Shown: piece after piece, positions 40,198 through 52,444 of the stretch | Layout of the letters: the number at the start of each line of letters is the position of its first letter | How positions within the stretch are numbered: position 1 is the stretch's first letter | Assembly: GCA_030374765.1 (NCBI GenBank) | Contig: JARGXX010000088.1 | Span: forward strand, 930,001-994,000 | Reading direction: 5' to 3' | Origin: Agarophyton chilense | Lineage: Eukaryota; Rhodophyta; Florideophyceae; Gracilariales; Gracilariaceae | DNA: 64,000 nucleotides | The notes under the pieces: model-generated | The model's database searches: none | Told to the model about the DNA's origin: nothing | Seen by the model: only the letters and a program-made list of their open reading frames with translations | Made by a program: the position numbers and the translations under genes

Positions 40198-40938
40198 CCT
40201 GCATAGGATGCCTAGATGCAGAATGACTTAGTGGAACACGTGGCGTCATGGGTCGAGTGGCTTGCAACGGCGCATGTAGTGGCGATCCTCGTGGCTGGTT
40301 TTACTACCCTTTGTAGCTAGACGTCCATTAGGGACCATACCCATACAGTGGTTTGGCTAAGTGGCTTACCACTGGGTATTATTTATATATTTATTTGGGC
40401 ACTCACCCTGGCACACAGTATGTAGTGTACCAGAGGTGAGCGCCGACTCCAAGTAAAGGAGACAACATGGGCATCATGACTATTCTGTTCCTCGCTTAGG
40501 ATTTCTTAACCGGAGATTCGGACGAGCTATAATAGATAGTCAGCCCCCAATCACTTCACGACCCGTCTCGTACCTACGTCCCATCAACGTTTTACAATTG
40601 CACTGTTCACCCTCGCTGGCGAGTAATGGCCTTACACCCCACTTCCAGCTCGCTGGTGTTGTAGCTCTACCACCCCTTTTCCTTCGCCGCAAGCGACCCA
40701 TCGGCAGTCCGAACGCTGTCGCAGGTGTCTGCTCTCTCCGTTAGAGCGGATACTACAAGTGGTCTCCCGACTTAGAACCACTGTGGTCAGCTGCACTGAA
40801 CAATTTGTTCTTGGAACGTGGAATCGATATCGATACTTGGAAGAAGTGGAATCATTACAGTTATTGTTTATCGAACCACCTCTGGCAATTGCAGAATTCA
40901 TTGTGTTGGAACACGTGGTCGAAAAGTCAAAGACATCA
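40198..40938 (+). repeat. Presumed 5' LTR and upstream flank of the second Gypsy element
   Basis: Non-coding. The LTR end is placed at 40938 (gacatca), followed by tttggttcgcacctgg, which starts TGG at 40941 in the same relation as the primer site of the element at 17213. The left border is unknown because no 3' LTR copy is present. Confidence 0.4.
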
Positions 40939-41086
40939 TTTGGTTCGCACCTGGACTCAGGTTTGATCTAGGATGCCGAAGACCCGAAGCCAGTCGAGTA
41001 CTGGTCGCCGCGGTCCTGTGGGACCACCCCCGAAACCGAGGCTCACCTGATCTGTTGAAGCCGGAGAGCGGCTGTATCGTCAAGCG

Positions 41087-43058
41087 ATGTCGCGCTCACG
41101 CTCGGTGAATGATGAACAAGATCTCTCGGATGTACCGGCCCCTGTGGCAGCGGCAGTCACGCCCACCACAGAAGCCGTTGTTGACCCTGAGGTCGTCGGA
41201 CCTCAAGAAGAGGATGATTTGCGCAGGGAAGTGCGTCGTCTCAAGTCTGAGTCAAGCGCTTCGCGTGTGCGCATGGTTGCGTTGGACTCGCAGATCGCTG
41301 CTCTTATCGCTGATGTCGAACAATTACGCAGTGCGCATCAAGCACTCGTTCGTCAAGAAGTTGGGAAGCAGGTCCCTGCATCAGTGAAAACACTACGTCA
41401 GGATTTGAACCATCTACTGGAGAGGTACGGGAATACGCCCGATGCGCTACCCGGCTTAACCGTGGATGTAGAGGAAGTCCTCACTCGAGTTAGCCTTCGT
41501 TTAGAACGCCTGGAGGCGGCAGTTCATGCGCAGACTTCTGCTAAACCAGTCGTGCTGGAAGAGAAAGGAGCTTTTTTGAAAGAAGCTTGTTCGAAGAAGT
41601 CGAAGTCACGACGAAAGAAGCGGAAGTCCACACGTGATTCGAGTGATGAATCGTCAAGTACGGAGGGCTTCAGTTCCAGTACTGATGATTCTGATGGTTC
41701 AGATACGTCAGATGACGACGACGACAGTTATGATGGTCATCGAAAGGCCCGATCTCTGCACGAATCCGCTTTATCGGAAGGTCCTGAATTACAGGTACTA
41801 CCGTCTGAAGGTGAAGAGCAAGAAGCGCTCAGGACGCGAAACCGCGAAGGTGAAGGATCACATCAAACAGTTGAAGATCGGCCTTAATGATTTAACATTT
41901 GATAGGAAAACCCCCATTCTCGTTATCGAGTTTCTCACTCGATTCGTTGCCGAAGCAGACACTCGAGAGATGAGTGAACCACAGGCATTTGTGTCTTTAC
42001 CACACTTCCTGAAGGGTTTTGCTTTAGAGAAATATCGTTCCGTATGCGGATCATTGACAGCCGATGAAGGCGGCGTTACCTCATGGCCAGAAACGGTGCA
42101 GTATTTGCTGCGCAGTTACGCGACTTCAAACGCGATACGTCAGGCGATCCTGGACCTAAGGGATGTGACCCAAAAGCCTGAGGAGGGCGAAGCTGAGTAC
42201 AGCTCAAGGCTTAACAAAGCTTCAGTCCGCTGTGGAAACGTCCACTCGATGGAGGACAAGATTACCTTGTACATCGACGGGCTGGACCCGAGCATCAAGT
42301 CGTTGGTAGCTCGATATCGAGAGAAGCATGGAAGAGTCTTCTTTTTGGAGTTAGTTCAGTTTGCAAAAGCTGAAGGAGACGCGGCCAGAGCGCGTGGTAG
42401 CCCCCGTCGTTCAGTGGCTTTTGCAACCTCAGTGGGTAACGAGAAGATCTCCGCCAGAGTTAATCAGCGCAGCAAACTGCTACATCTGGAATCTCCAGTT
42501 GACTCACGAGATTTGTCTTTGGCACCCAAAGGGAGTGACTCGCATGAGGAAGCGGTCCATTTAATGGAATATACGGACTCTTCTGTACCTGCAGTGGATC
42601 TCCCACACTCGGAGTCTCAGGAAAAGGAAGCCCTAATGGCTATGGAGGGCCGTCGCCCTATGTACCGTCCCTACACGGTGCCCCCACAAGGAGGTTTTAA
42701 GAACGGGAAAGCCGGATGGGTGGATACTCGCACGGCATACCGTTCACAACCTATGTTGACCAACCGTCATGGCGGTTTGATATGTTATTCATGTTATGGA
42801 AAACATCATTTGAGTGCAGAATGCACGCTTCCTGCAAAGGATCTGAGTCGTATCATGACGAATTATGAAGCACTCTCAGAAGAGGAAAGGAGCCGCGTAC
42901 CGGCGGGCATGTATTGGAAAGCCAAAAGTTGGTTTTCCCAGACACCAATGCGCCGGACGGACAAGCCGGTTGCTCAGAATGCTGAATTGTTACAACCCGG
43001 AACCCCGGTAGGAAGAGGCGCCTTCGAGGCGAATAAGCCGGTGCAACCGGAAAACTAA
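41087..43058 (+). pseudogene. Gag of the second Gypsy element, one frameshift
   Basis: Same layout as the gag at 15138-17102. 41087-41887 holds the coiled coil (ALIADVEQLRSAHQALVRQE) and the Lys/Ser/Asp-rich stretch. The capsid (NPLYRKVLNYRYYRLKVKS, then FLTRFVAEADTREMSEPQAF and YLLRSYATSNAIRQAIL) continues in another register (41634-43058), so a one-base indel lies near 41745. A zinc knuckle CYSCYGKHHLSAEC follows. The stop TAA is at 43056-43058, and the pol frame (-1) is already open across it. Confidence 0.88.
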
Positions 43059-43099
43059 GTGAGGGAGCCCCTAGGGGGTCGGCACTAGTCGATCCCGTA

Positions 43100-46000
43100 G
43101 TGCTGACTAGGGAGAGCTCGCCTCCCTGCTCCCGTGCTTGGAAGCCCAAGATTCTCTTGAGACCTCAGAAATTTCCGCCGTACGGAATCAATCCGCCGGA
43201 CGGAGAGCGAGTGCAGTTTGACTGTGAGTTACATCGTACTTGGAGACGTTATACTTGTCAGTCAAAACGGGAAAGCTACCTCATGGTATTGTCTAAAAGA
43301 AACTATAAGGTCTATGCCGACATCGGCTCTGACAGGAATCTGTTATCTCGTCGATTGACTATCCTGGACACAGGTGCTGGTCAGAACTTTATACGGGAAT
43401 CGGAGCTCGCTCCCGCTGACTTAGAACGTATTCGATACGGTCATTTACCGGACATCCGGGATGCCAACAAAAATGCTGTGAAGACACTGGGAACAGTTCG
43501 ACTTGTGGTTCGTTTGGGACGCTTTGTAGTCCTAGTCGACTTCATCGTCTGTAAGACGTTAGCTGCACCAGTGGTACTGGGATGTGATTATTGCGACAAG
43601 TTTGTCGAAGCCATTCGCCCGCGAAGAAAAATAGTCGAACTAGATGATGGATCAATGGTACCCATTGTTCGCAAGCCAATGAGTCGTTGCTCTGAAGCAC
43701 CTCCACTTCCACCATCTATGGAATACGGGAAATCCCTAGGACGTGTCTCGCCGAGGATTCGAGTAGCGAAGAATGCCATGCTGAAGGCGCAAACCCAAAC
43801 TTGGGTTCAAGTAAGAACAGAACGATACGGACTCGTCGTAATTCAACCGAATACTCGGATGTACGAATCCCGTGGATTGCTAGTCGCTAACGGCATTGTT
43901 CAGGTTGATCCTGGTAGCCTCTTTTGGATACTAGTGAGTAACTTCACCGATAACGATTATCAGATACCGAAGAATCAGGTTGTTGCAACAGCTTTGCCTC
44001 ATCCCACAGTGGTGGTCCCTACTCATATTTCTACTGCAGAAGTATTGGGATTAACTCATGTAGGTGACACAGACGAAGAACTGCAAACTCCGTCTGGAGA
44101 TCAATTGCAAACGGCAAAAGACCCAGAGAGCCTGGTCGATGAGCTAGACTTAGCACATGTGTCGGAACACTACAGGACGAAGATCAGGTCTATGCTGAAG
44201 AAGTATACATCCATGTGGAGTGGAAAACTAGGAGAGATCTCCGCTACGGAACACCACATTGATTTGGTCCTAGAGTCACGACCCATCTCCCAACCACCCT
44301 ACAGAGCGGGACCGCGAACTCGCCAAATCGAGGAGGAGAATGTCAGTAAAATGCTGGAAGAAGGAGTAATCGAAACAGCTTAATCTGCTTGGGCCTCACC
44401 AGTGGTGCTGGTTCCAAAACCTGATGGTTCTTTACGATTCTGAATCGATTATCGAAAACTGAACGCAGTTACACTTCGAGATACATACCCGTTGCCTCGA
44501 ATGGACAAATGTATTGCCAGCTTAGGAGAAGCGAACGTGTTCACCACGTTGCACGCCAACTCTGGCTGTTGGCAGGTGCCTGTAGTGGAAGAAGACCAAG
44601 ATAAAACCGCATTTGCGTGTCACGCCGGTCTCTACCGTTTCAAAAGGATGCCCTTTGGCTTAACGAATGCATCGGCTACTTTCCAGCGTACTCTGGACAT
44701 CTTGCTCTCAAGATACAAGTGGAAGACTTGTGTAGTCTATTTGGACGATGTGATCATCTTTTCCCAGGATGTGGAAAGCCCTTTACGGCATGTCGAGGAG
44801 ATCCTCAAAGCACTACAGAGCGCAGGTATCACCTTGAAATTCAAGATATGCGAATGGTTCGCTGGCACCGTCCGGTACTTAGGACATGTGATCAAGCCGG
44901 GACAGCTTGCCATTCAAGAGGCACAAACAGCGGCTCTCCGCGAAGTACAACCTCCGTCGACACAGAAGCAATTGCGTTCTTTCCTCGGCTTGTGCAACGT
45001 CTACCGACGATTCGTGCCGCGATACTCGCATATAGCGGCACCGCTCAACGCAAAGCTGCGTAAAGGACAACCAGTACAGCTGGAACAATTCAGACAAGCT
45101 GAAGCGGAAGCGTTCAACACGCTGAAGACAAAGATTATTACAGCCCCAGTCTTGGCGCTGCCCATCACCAACCTGCCATACTCAGTGGGTACCGACCCTA
45201 GCGAGTACCAAGTAGGGTGTGCCCTTTTTCAAACACACCCTGATGGTGAACACAAACCCATTGGTTACTGGTCAAGATCGCTGAACGCAGCTGAGAAGAA
45301 GTATTCAGTTTCAGAAAAGGAATGCCTTGCAGTCGTTTGGGCTCTGACCACATTGCGACCGTATCTCCAAGGAGAACTTTTTACCGTCAACACGAATCAT
45401 TCGTCTTTACGATGGTTACTGTCCATTACAGACCCGTCTGGTCGTCTCACACGATGGCGCTTACGAATTTCTGAATTGGATTTCGAAGTGAAGTATAAGA
45501 AGGGATTGGCCAGTGTCCAAGCTAAGGCGCTATCGCGACTCAAAACACTGGGCGAAACCCAAGGCGAAATCGATGAAGAGATACCTTCCTTCTACATGGA
45601 GACCCATTCACCATCTTCTGAAGAAGAGGAACAAGAGACCCTTGATGATTATTCGGATGCAGACCCGTTCCTTTCAATAGCAGACACTGACCTTTCAGTT
45701 CAACTCGAGCGAATCTCGTGCACTGAGCTTCTTTGTGAGCAACACGCCGATACGTTTTGTGCGTCGATACGTTCTCGTCTTAATGGGGGTGAGGAGCTCC
45801 CCTTATCACTCGATTCACGAGGAATACTGTGAAGACATGTCGAAAAGCATGACCCAATCGTGATTCCACACGTCTTGAAGAGTCGAGTACTCCATCTGGC
45901 ACACTACAGCAGGCTGTCTGGATATCCAGGAGGAACGAAGTTGTTCATGATTCTAAGAAGAGATTTTTACTGGCCTACTTTGGCAATGGACTGCCATGCT

Positions 46001-47878
46001 ACAGTGAGGTTGTGTACAACATGTGCGAAGAATCGCGTGAAGCTTTACAGAAAGCGGAAACCGATGACGTTATTCCAGGCGAAAGCGCCTTTACAATACG
46101 TCAGTTTCGACATGCAAGGGGAATTGATTCGCTCAAGGCGAGGTTATCGCTACCTATTGGTAATCAGCGACCGCTTCTCGAAGCTAGTGCGGACTGTGCC
46201 GCTGAAGCGGATAACTGCAACCGTAATCGCACAGGCGTTTATCAAACACAGGGTATTTATATACGGACCACCAGAAGTTCTGTTATCAGATAATGGGAAG
46301 CAATTCGTTGCGAAGGTCTTTCAGAATGTTTGCCGCATTATGGGCATTCGGAACGTGTTGGCCACGACCTATCATCCGCAATTCAACGGTCGGGTGGAGC
46401 GTTTCAACCGCACGCTGATAGCAGAATTACGACACTACATCGCGGACCAACCGAAAGAATGGGACATGTTTACAGATACTCTGTGCTACGCGTACAATAC
46501 ACAAGTGCATACCTCTACAAAGACGGCACCGTTCGACCTCATGCTCTCACGTAACCCTCAGGCTTTACCAGTTGCGCGCGACGACGAGACAGAATTGGAC
46601 GCGCCGACCCCGGCTATGCACCATCCGAAATGGAGGAATGACCTAAAGGCGAGAGCGGAAGAAGCCGCTAAGGAGTTATCAAAGACGCGAGCTCGCTATA
46701 AGCGAAACTATGACGCCGGAGGGCGAAGAGGAAATCCGGCAATCCGAGTAGGAGGTCACGTCCTCGTGCGAGTCGAAAGACCTGACAAACATGAAGAATC
46801 GCGTCATAAGTTGTTGCCGATTGCGGCTGGACCCTTCAAAGTGGTGGACCTTGATGAAGAAACAGTGGTCATCAAGACAGGTGAGGAATTTGAACGTGTA
46901 TCGCGCGATCGCCTTGAAGTCGCGCCTGACCTGCAAGTGGAAGTCTAGGTATCTGGTAGAACTAAGGAGGCAAGTGCGACGGAACGTCAAGGCAAAAGTC
47001 CAAGTGACTCTGGGGAGAGTGAATCGCCACCAATGGCTCGAGCGGAGGAGAAAGCTCCTGATCTCCAACCGCCGGCGGTTGCGTACGCCAATAACGGACA
47101 GCTTCCGAAGTATCGGGATATGCCCCGTGGCACGCGCACACCCGTAAGTACAGAAGTGGAACCTGTAAGCAGGAAAGATGTTTTGGAATTTGGCCCGAAG
47201 GACTTGGACACGAGTGCACGCGAAAACGCGCCTTTGCCGCTTCAGGCTGAACCGTCAGGTGTAGCGCCACTCGCTGTTCCGCCGATATCGGCTCCCATCC
47301 CTCGTGGGGAGGAAGAAGAAGATTTATCGCCTCCTGTCGTGGTGCAAGCACCAGCGTCCACCGAACAGCAGTCAGAATCGGATAAACCGAAGGAAGTTCA
47401 TCCACGAATGGAATTGAGAAGTAGCAAGAAGTACGCTTCTATGGAACCTGGAAAACAGGATAACTCTTTATCTGAGAAAGGTTCTCTAGGAATGAGTACA
47501 CTGCCCCTGTGGGCAGAACAACAGTTAGTCGACGAGCGAACGCTTTGCGACGCCGAGACTGCTAACACAGAGACGCTTGGGTCAGCCCTAAAGAATTTCG
47601 AACCAGTTAACAGGAGTCTCGCACCAACAGCGAAAGCATTGGGAAACGCCCAGGAATATGTTATGGATCGCATATGTGAACATGGCGAGCATGAAAATAC
47701 TAGAGAATTACTGTATCCATTCCGTTGGTACGGTTTTCCTCCAGAAGCGGATGCGTGGGAGCTTAAAGCTCATATCCCCCGTTCGGAACTCATGCGATAT
47801 CATCGACGCATGCGATTACCACTCCCCAGGGAGATCGGCTCCTCGATAGTCGGGCTCATGGGCACATCCCATTTCTAA
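43100..47878 (+). pseudogene. Pol of the second Gypsy element, one frame with four nonsense codons
   Basis: A single register of about 1,590 codons without indels, broken by TAA 44381, TGA 44441, TGA 45830 and TAG 46946. Protease: LTILDTGAGQNFI. RT: ANVFTTLHANSGCWQVPV, FGLTNASATFQRT and YLDDVIIFSQ. RNase H: YSVGTDPSEYQVGCALFQ (the first catalytic Asp retained) and NTNHSSLRWLL, where the usual TDH Asp is Asn. Integrase: HLAHYSRLSGYPGG with CTTCAKNR, VSFDMQGEL, VLLSDNGKQF and HPQFNGRVERFNR. A long linker leads to the chromodomain (AQEYVMDRICEHGEHEN, WYGFPPEADAWE, RSELMRYHRRM). It is in the -1 frame relative to gag. Confidence 0.92.
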
Positions 47879-47904
47879 GTATGGGCTACAAAGGTAGTAA
47901 AAAC

Positions 47905-48180
47905 TCGAAAGGCGAGAAGAAAACAAGAAAGCATGAAGAGGAAACGTGAAGACACGCAAGCAAAGGACATTTACTGATTATCACTTATGACAAACTCGAG
48001 AAGCGAGAAGAAGGATTGAAGAACTCGAGAAGCGAGAAGAGATGAAGACTCGACGATAAGAAAAGAACGTGAAGACACGAAGTCACCGGAGTTTTATTGG
48101 TATCAAGATACCATCGCAAGGGTGTTGACTAGGAGTCTTTTCTAGGATCATCAAAGAGACGTGCGAGCACGCAGGTTTGC
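47905..48180 (+). repeat. Array of short hairpins and direct repeats after pol
   Basis: Repeated small stem-loops: CTCG-aaagg-CGAG (about 47912), CGTG-aaga-CACG (about 47945 and 48070), CTCG-agaag-CGAG (about 47996 and 48023) and CGTGC-ga-GCACG (about 48160). Two longer direct repeats (aactcgagaagcgagaaga) overlap them. Purine-rich overall, in the 3' untranslated part of the second Gypsy element. Confidence 0.75.
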
Positions 48181-48339
48181 AAGAAGCTGTGCGCGATCAC
48201 CCTCAACTTGGTCCACGGGAAAGCCCGCATCTAATGCGAATATCGAGGTACAAGTTGTCGGTAGACGTGGCATAAGCCGAGAAAAGAACGTTATTTTTCG
48301 TGTGTCGATGGAAGTTGAACGTCACATACAGACGTTGTT

Positions 48340-49950
48340 TTTTCTTCTTGAATGGCGATCTTTCCCAGCCTGAGCACGTGTCTCAAGTAATGGATGGTGA
48401 CAGCGAACCATTCGCTCTTCTTGAACTTCAGGGTGATGCCTACGCCTTGCAGTGCTTTGAGAATCTCTTCAACATACCTTAAATGACTTTACACATCTTG
48501 GGAAAAGATGATCACATCGTGCAAATAGACCAAGTACGTCTTAAAGATAAATCTAAAGAGCAAGATGTCGATAAACCGCTGGAATGTAGCTGGTGCATTT
48601 TTAAGCAAAAGAGAATCCTTTTGAAATTGTAGAAGCCGACCTGAAACGCCAAATTCGGTCTTTTATTAGTCTTCTTTCGTCCCAGGCCCCTTCCACTACG
48701 AAGAGGTAGCATCTAACGCGGTGTATGCGTTTACTCCTCACAAGCTGTCAATTCGTTCGTCCATTCATGGAAACGGGTGTGTATCCCGAACTGTATCTGC
48801 GTTACGTTTTTGGTAATCGATACAGAATCGTAAAGGACCATCGAGGTTTGGAACCAGAACTAGCGGTGAGGCCCAATCAGATTCAGCTGCTTCTATTTCT
48901 TCGTCTCTCAGCATCTTGTTGACGTTTTCTTCCTAGATCGGACGGTTTAGAGGTCCCGCTCTGTAGAATGTTGGATGACGGGTCGAGACCCTGGAATTAG
49001 ATCAATATTATGATCTGTAGCGGATATCTCGCCTATCTTCCCACTCCACATGGAGGCATTATTCTTCAGCATTGACCTGATCTCCGTTCCATAGTGTTCC
49101 GAAATATGTGCAAAATATAGCTCATCAACCAGGCTTCCTGAATCCTTCTCAGCGTGCCATCGATCTCCCAACGGAGTTTGAAATTCTCCGTCTGTTTCAC
49201 AGACATGGACTAATCCTGATACTTATGCAGTGGAAATATGAGTAGGTACAACCATTTTAAAGTGAGGCAGAGCTGTTGCAACAACCTGCCTCTTACGAAT
49301 CTGATAATCGTTTTCGTTGTAGCTACTCAAAGTATTCAAAATATTTTGCCAGATTCTACCTAAACAATAGCGTTAGCAACTAGAAATTCACGAGATTTGT
49401 TTTTCGGAGTATTTGGTTGAATTGCCACGAATCCGTGTGCTCTGTTCTTACTTGAACCCACGTTTGGGTCTGAGTCTTCAGTAATGCAGTCTTTGCAATT
49501 CGAATCGCTGTTGTAACAGATCCTTAGGATTTCCCGTACTATATACATGGTGGAAGAGGAGGTGCTGCAGGCAAGGACGCTGCGGCTTGGGAACAATTGG
49601 GACCGTCGAGTCATCATCTAGTTCATCTAGTTTCCTTTCCGGGCGAATCGCTTCGACAAACATGTCTCTATAATCAAATCCAAGCACCATTGATGCAGCT
49701 CACGTCTTACAGACGCTGTAATCGACTAGGACTACGAAGTTTCTTAATCGCACTACGATTCGAAGTGGTCCTAGCGTCTTCGCAACATTTTTGTTTGCAT
49801 CCCGGATGTCCGCTAACGAACCATATAAGTTTAAAGTCACCAAGGGGGAGCTACGGTTCCCATATAAAATTTGCATCAGCACCCCTATCCAAGATAGTCA
49901 ATCGACGAGTCAATAGATTCCTATTAAAGCCGATGTCAAAATAGAACTTA
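48340..49950 (-). pseudogene. Inverted, strongly decayed Gypsy pol fragment
   Basis: Minus-strand relic of the family at 41-48 kb. It has protease parts (ADIRDANKNVAKTLG at about 49800, VLGFDYRDMFVEAIRPERK at about 49650), the pre-RT segment (VDELYFAHISEHYGTEIRS, GEISATDHNIDL, 48947-49171) and scraps of RT down to about 48340. Several frameshifts and stops. It lies head-on against the end of the second Gypsy element. Confidence 0.78.
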
Positions 49951-50164
49951 TAATTTCTTTTAAGTATTACCATGAGGTAGCTTTACCATTTTAAGGGACT
50001 ATGGTAACGTTTTTCAGGTTGAAGATCTCTGCAACGAAAGTGTTAAAGACATTCACGGTACGTGTCTAAAGTTCTACCCTGAAGCCTCATTGGACAAAGA
50101 AGCTATAATTTCCGACGTCTTCTCCTCGGAAACTGGTATGTCTGTCAGATGTTTATAGAAACTT

Positions 50165-50285
50165 GTTACTGAGAAGAATCAGATGTTTGTGTACGTACGC
50201 TGGAAAAGATTTGGCAAATCTGAAGATATTTTGTAAACGCTTGCACACATGTGCACAGACGTTCCTGGAATAATTTAAAAACTCT
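50165..50285 (+). pseudogene. Chromodomain relic
   Basis: Reads MFVYVRWKRFGKSEDIL, stop, TLAHM: the Y-x-V-x-W-x-x-x-G-x-x-x-D core of a chromodomain with a stop where WEP is expected. It is the last trace of another Gypsy copy, on the plus strand and separate from the inverted fragment beside it. Confidence 0.5.
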
Positions 50286-50747
50286 TCGGCCGCCAGAATG
50301 CCCCTCGTGATCTGGTTTCTAAGACTAGAAAGAAATTTGGTCTTTGAAGAAGGGGAGTATAGTAAGTTGTACTCACTTACTCATTGGGCGCATAGAGTTC
50401 CAGGCAAGATTCCATTTGCGATTGCATCACTTCGCGCACAGCCAAATGTTTAATAGCCTCTTTTAGAACTATTTCCGGGACAGAAAACTCGTTGGTGTAC
50501 TCAAGACACTGACTAAAGCCCCTCAGTGAACTTCAGAGGCATCGGACTCCCTCCCACTTTCTCCATATACAACATTTTGTGCCGCAAACCTGCGCACAAA
50601 ATGTTAACACTAGCTATAGGATCTTTTGATTTTACGTTGCTATATTTCAAACAAAAATGGACTCTGATTACAGCGCTATGATTCAGAGACAAGCGAAAAG
50701 TATTGTTTATGATAGCTATTTGCTCCCCCGCTCAATCGAAGTAGTAT

Positions 50748-51491
50748 TTACTTACAGTTGAAACAGATAGAAGTCCCGGTTCTTTCCAGTGTCAGAAAAA
50801 ACTTGACTAATGCTAAAGAAGAATAAGTAAAGAAGGTTACCAATATTTGTAGAAAACAGAGCCAGGAAAAAATGCAGAGCAAAACAGCCGCTTTTGTAGA
50901 AGACGTAGCGCCAGGAACTGCTACAAACCAATAACCTTTTATGTTTCGAAGTCGCTGGTTATGACTTGACATAGCGGTCATGAACTGCAGCGTTCTATCA
51001 AGCGGTTTATGTAGGTATCTATTAGTGTTAAGATTTATAAATACGACAAACCCTGACGCTGTTAGAAAGGCCAAATAGCGATATCTACAATAACTGTAAC
51101 TGGGCGACTCCGAAAAACATAAGAACTCAAAATATGCATACACAGTGTGTGAAAATTCTACACAAGTTGTACCGTTTGTGTATGCATAAAGGCATGATTT
51201 ACTCGAGCCTCGCCGCCGTTGTAGGTTGATATGTGCAGGGACACAAATATTCGTATCCCTGCACCATGGCCACCTCCACACGAACTGGCGCAGCACATCT
51301 CCATCCACTGTCGCTAAACCCTTCATCCAGAGTCCCTTCTCTTCCACACTCGCCGGCCCAGCGCCGCTCCTTTTCTCTTCGGACCACCCGGATGTCAGCG
51401 CCTTAGGCTGCGCCATCCGACTCCGCACATGCTCACTTGCAGTCAACCTCAGAAGAGAGTTCAGGCCCTGTCTTCCCACCTGAGCAGGCAA
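50748..51491 (-). other. Open frame, 247 codons, unrecognised
   Basis: The C-terminal half contains hydrophobic segments (LAFLTASGFVVFINL, AAVLLCIFSWLCFLQILVTFF) that could be membrane helices, but composition and context (AT-rich spacer beside a Harbinger element) allow a chance ORF. No family recognised. Confidence 0.15.
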
Positions 51492-52377
51492 TCAGAAGAT
51501 TGTCAAATGCTCCTCACACACCTACACCCCCACAGAGATCTAGGCTCCCGCCGTCCGGGCGCGCAATCCCAAGAAATCGCGGAAATGAGCGACGCGAAGG
51601 GCGGCAGAGCAAAAAGAAAAAGAACCCAGCTGCTGGCGGGCGTGGTGCGACCTTTACTGAGATGGAGCTCGAGTGTTTCTTGGAAGTTCTCCAAGAGCAG
51701 TTGCCGGTAGGAGGGGAAGAGTGGGATGCTGTCAAACGAGTGCATAAGAGTTGTTACCCCGCAGAGAACCGTTCTAACGACTCTCTCCGCCGCAATTTTG
51801 CTCTACTGTATCGAAATAAAGTTTTAACAGGCGACCCGCGTACATCTCAAACTGTGTTGTTGGCAAAGAAACTTCGCCAAGACATGACTGCTCGAGTCGA
51901 TATGGGAGATATTGTAGCGGATGAGGTGATGGATCTTATTTCGGATCAGGATGCAGATGGGGAGGCTGAGGTTAGTGGCGAAAAGATTGCGAAGGAAGAG
52001 ACTGTGGAGGAAGAGACTGCTCCAAGAGCAAGAAGCACGACGCCATCTGTCAGCCCGTCGTCCCGTTGGTGAAAAAACGTGCACGTCGTGCAACAACTGA
52101 AGAGGGAGAGTCTGTGCTGGAGCTTTTCAAAGCATCCATGCTTCAGGAAAGAGAAGTTCGGGCTGAGGAAAGGGAGCGCCTGGCTCAGGAGAGAGAGGAT
52201 AACAGAGTGAGACGTAGAGAGGCCTGTGAGCGGGAGGGAAAAATTCGTGAAAAACAGAAACGGGAACGGGAAGAGGAGCGGAGAGAAGCTCGCAAACAGT
52301 GCAAAGAAGACCGTAAAGCGAGGGAAACTTACATTCAAGTGTTTCTGATGATGTTTGCCAAAGGTTCAGGAAAGTGA
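51429..52377 (+). pseudogene. Harbinger-associated Myb/SANT-like protein (DUF6818-like) with coiled coil
   Basis: The frame 51437-52072 carries a KKKKNPAAGGRG basic stretch and then TEMELECFLEVLQEQLPVGG, EEWDAVKRVHKSCYP and SLRRNFALLYRNKVLTGDP, the trihelix pattern of DUF6818/Myb-like partners of PIF/Harbinger transposases. It ends at a TGA and continues in the -1 register (52066-52377) as a highly charged coiled coil (ERERLAQEREDNRVRRREA). No good ATG precedes the domain in its own frame. It converges with the transposase gene (52445 onward), 67 bp apart, so the pair forms one transposon. Confidence 0.65.
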
Positions 52378-52444
52378 GCTGAAACATAGTAACTTTTGGC
52401 AGAAACCTTCAACGCTATTTGTCCTTAGTGAAACTTCAGTTGTA

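Noticed and set aside
40941..40958. Assignment of the second Gypsy primer site to a specific tRNA
   Set aside because: It starts with TGG, but the implied tRNA 3' end does not give a T-arm and acceptor stem of normal length.
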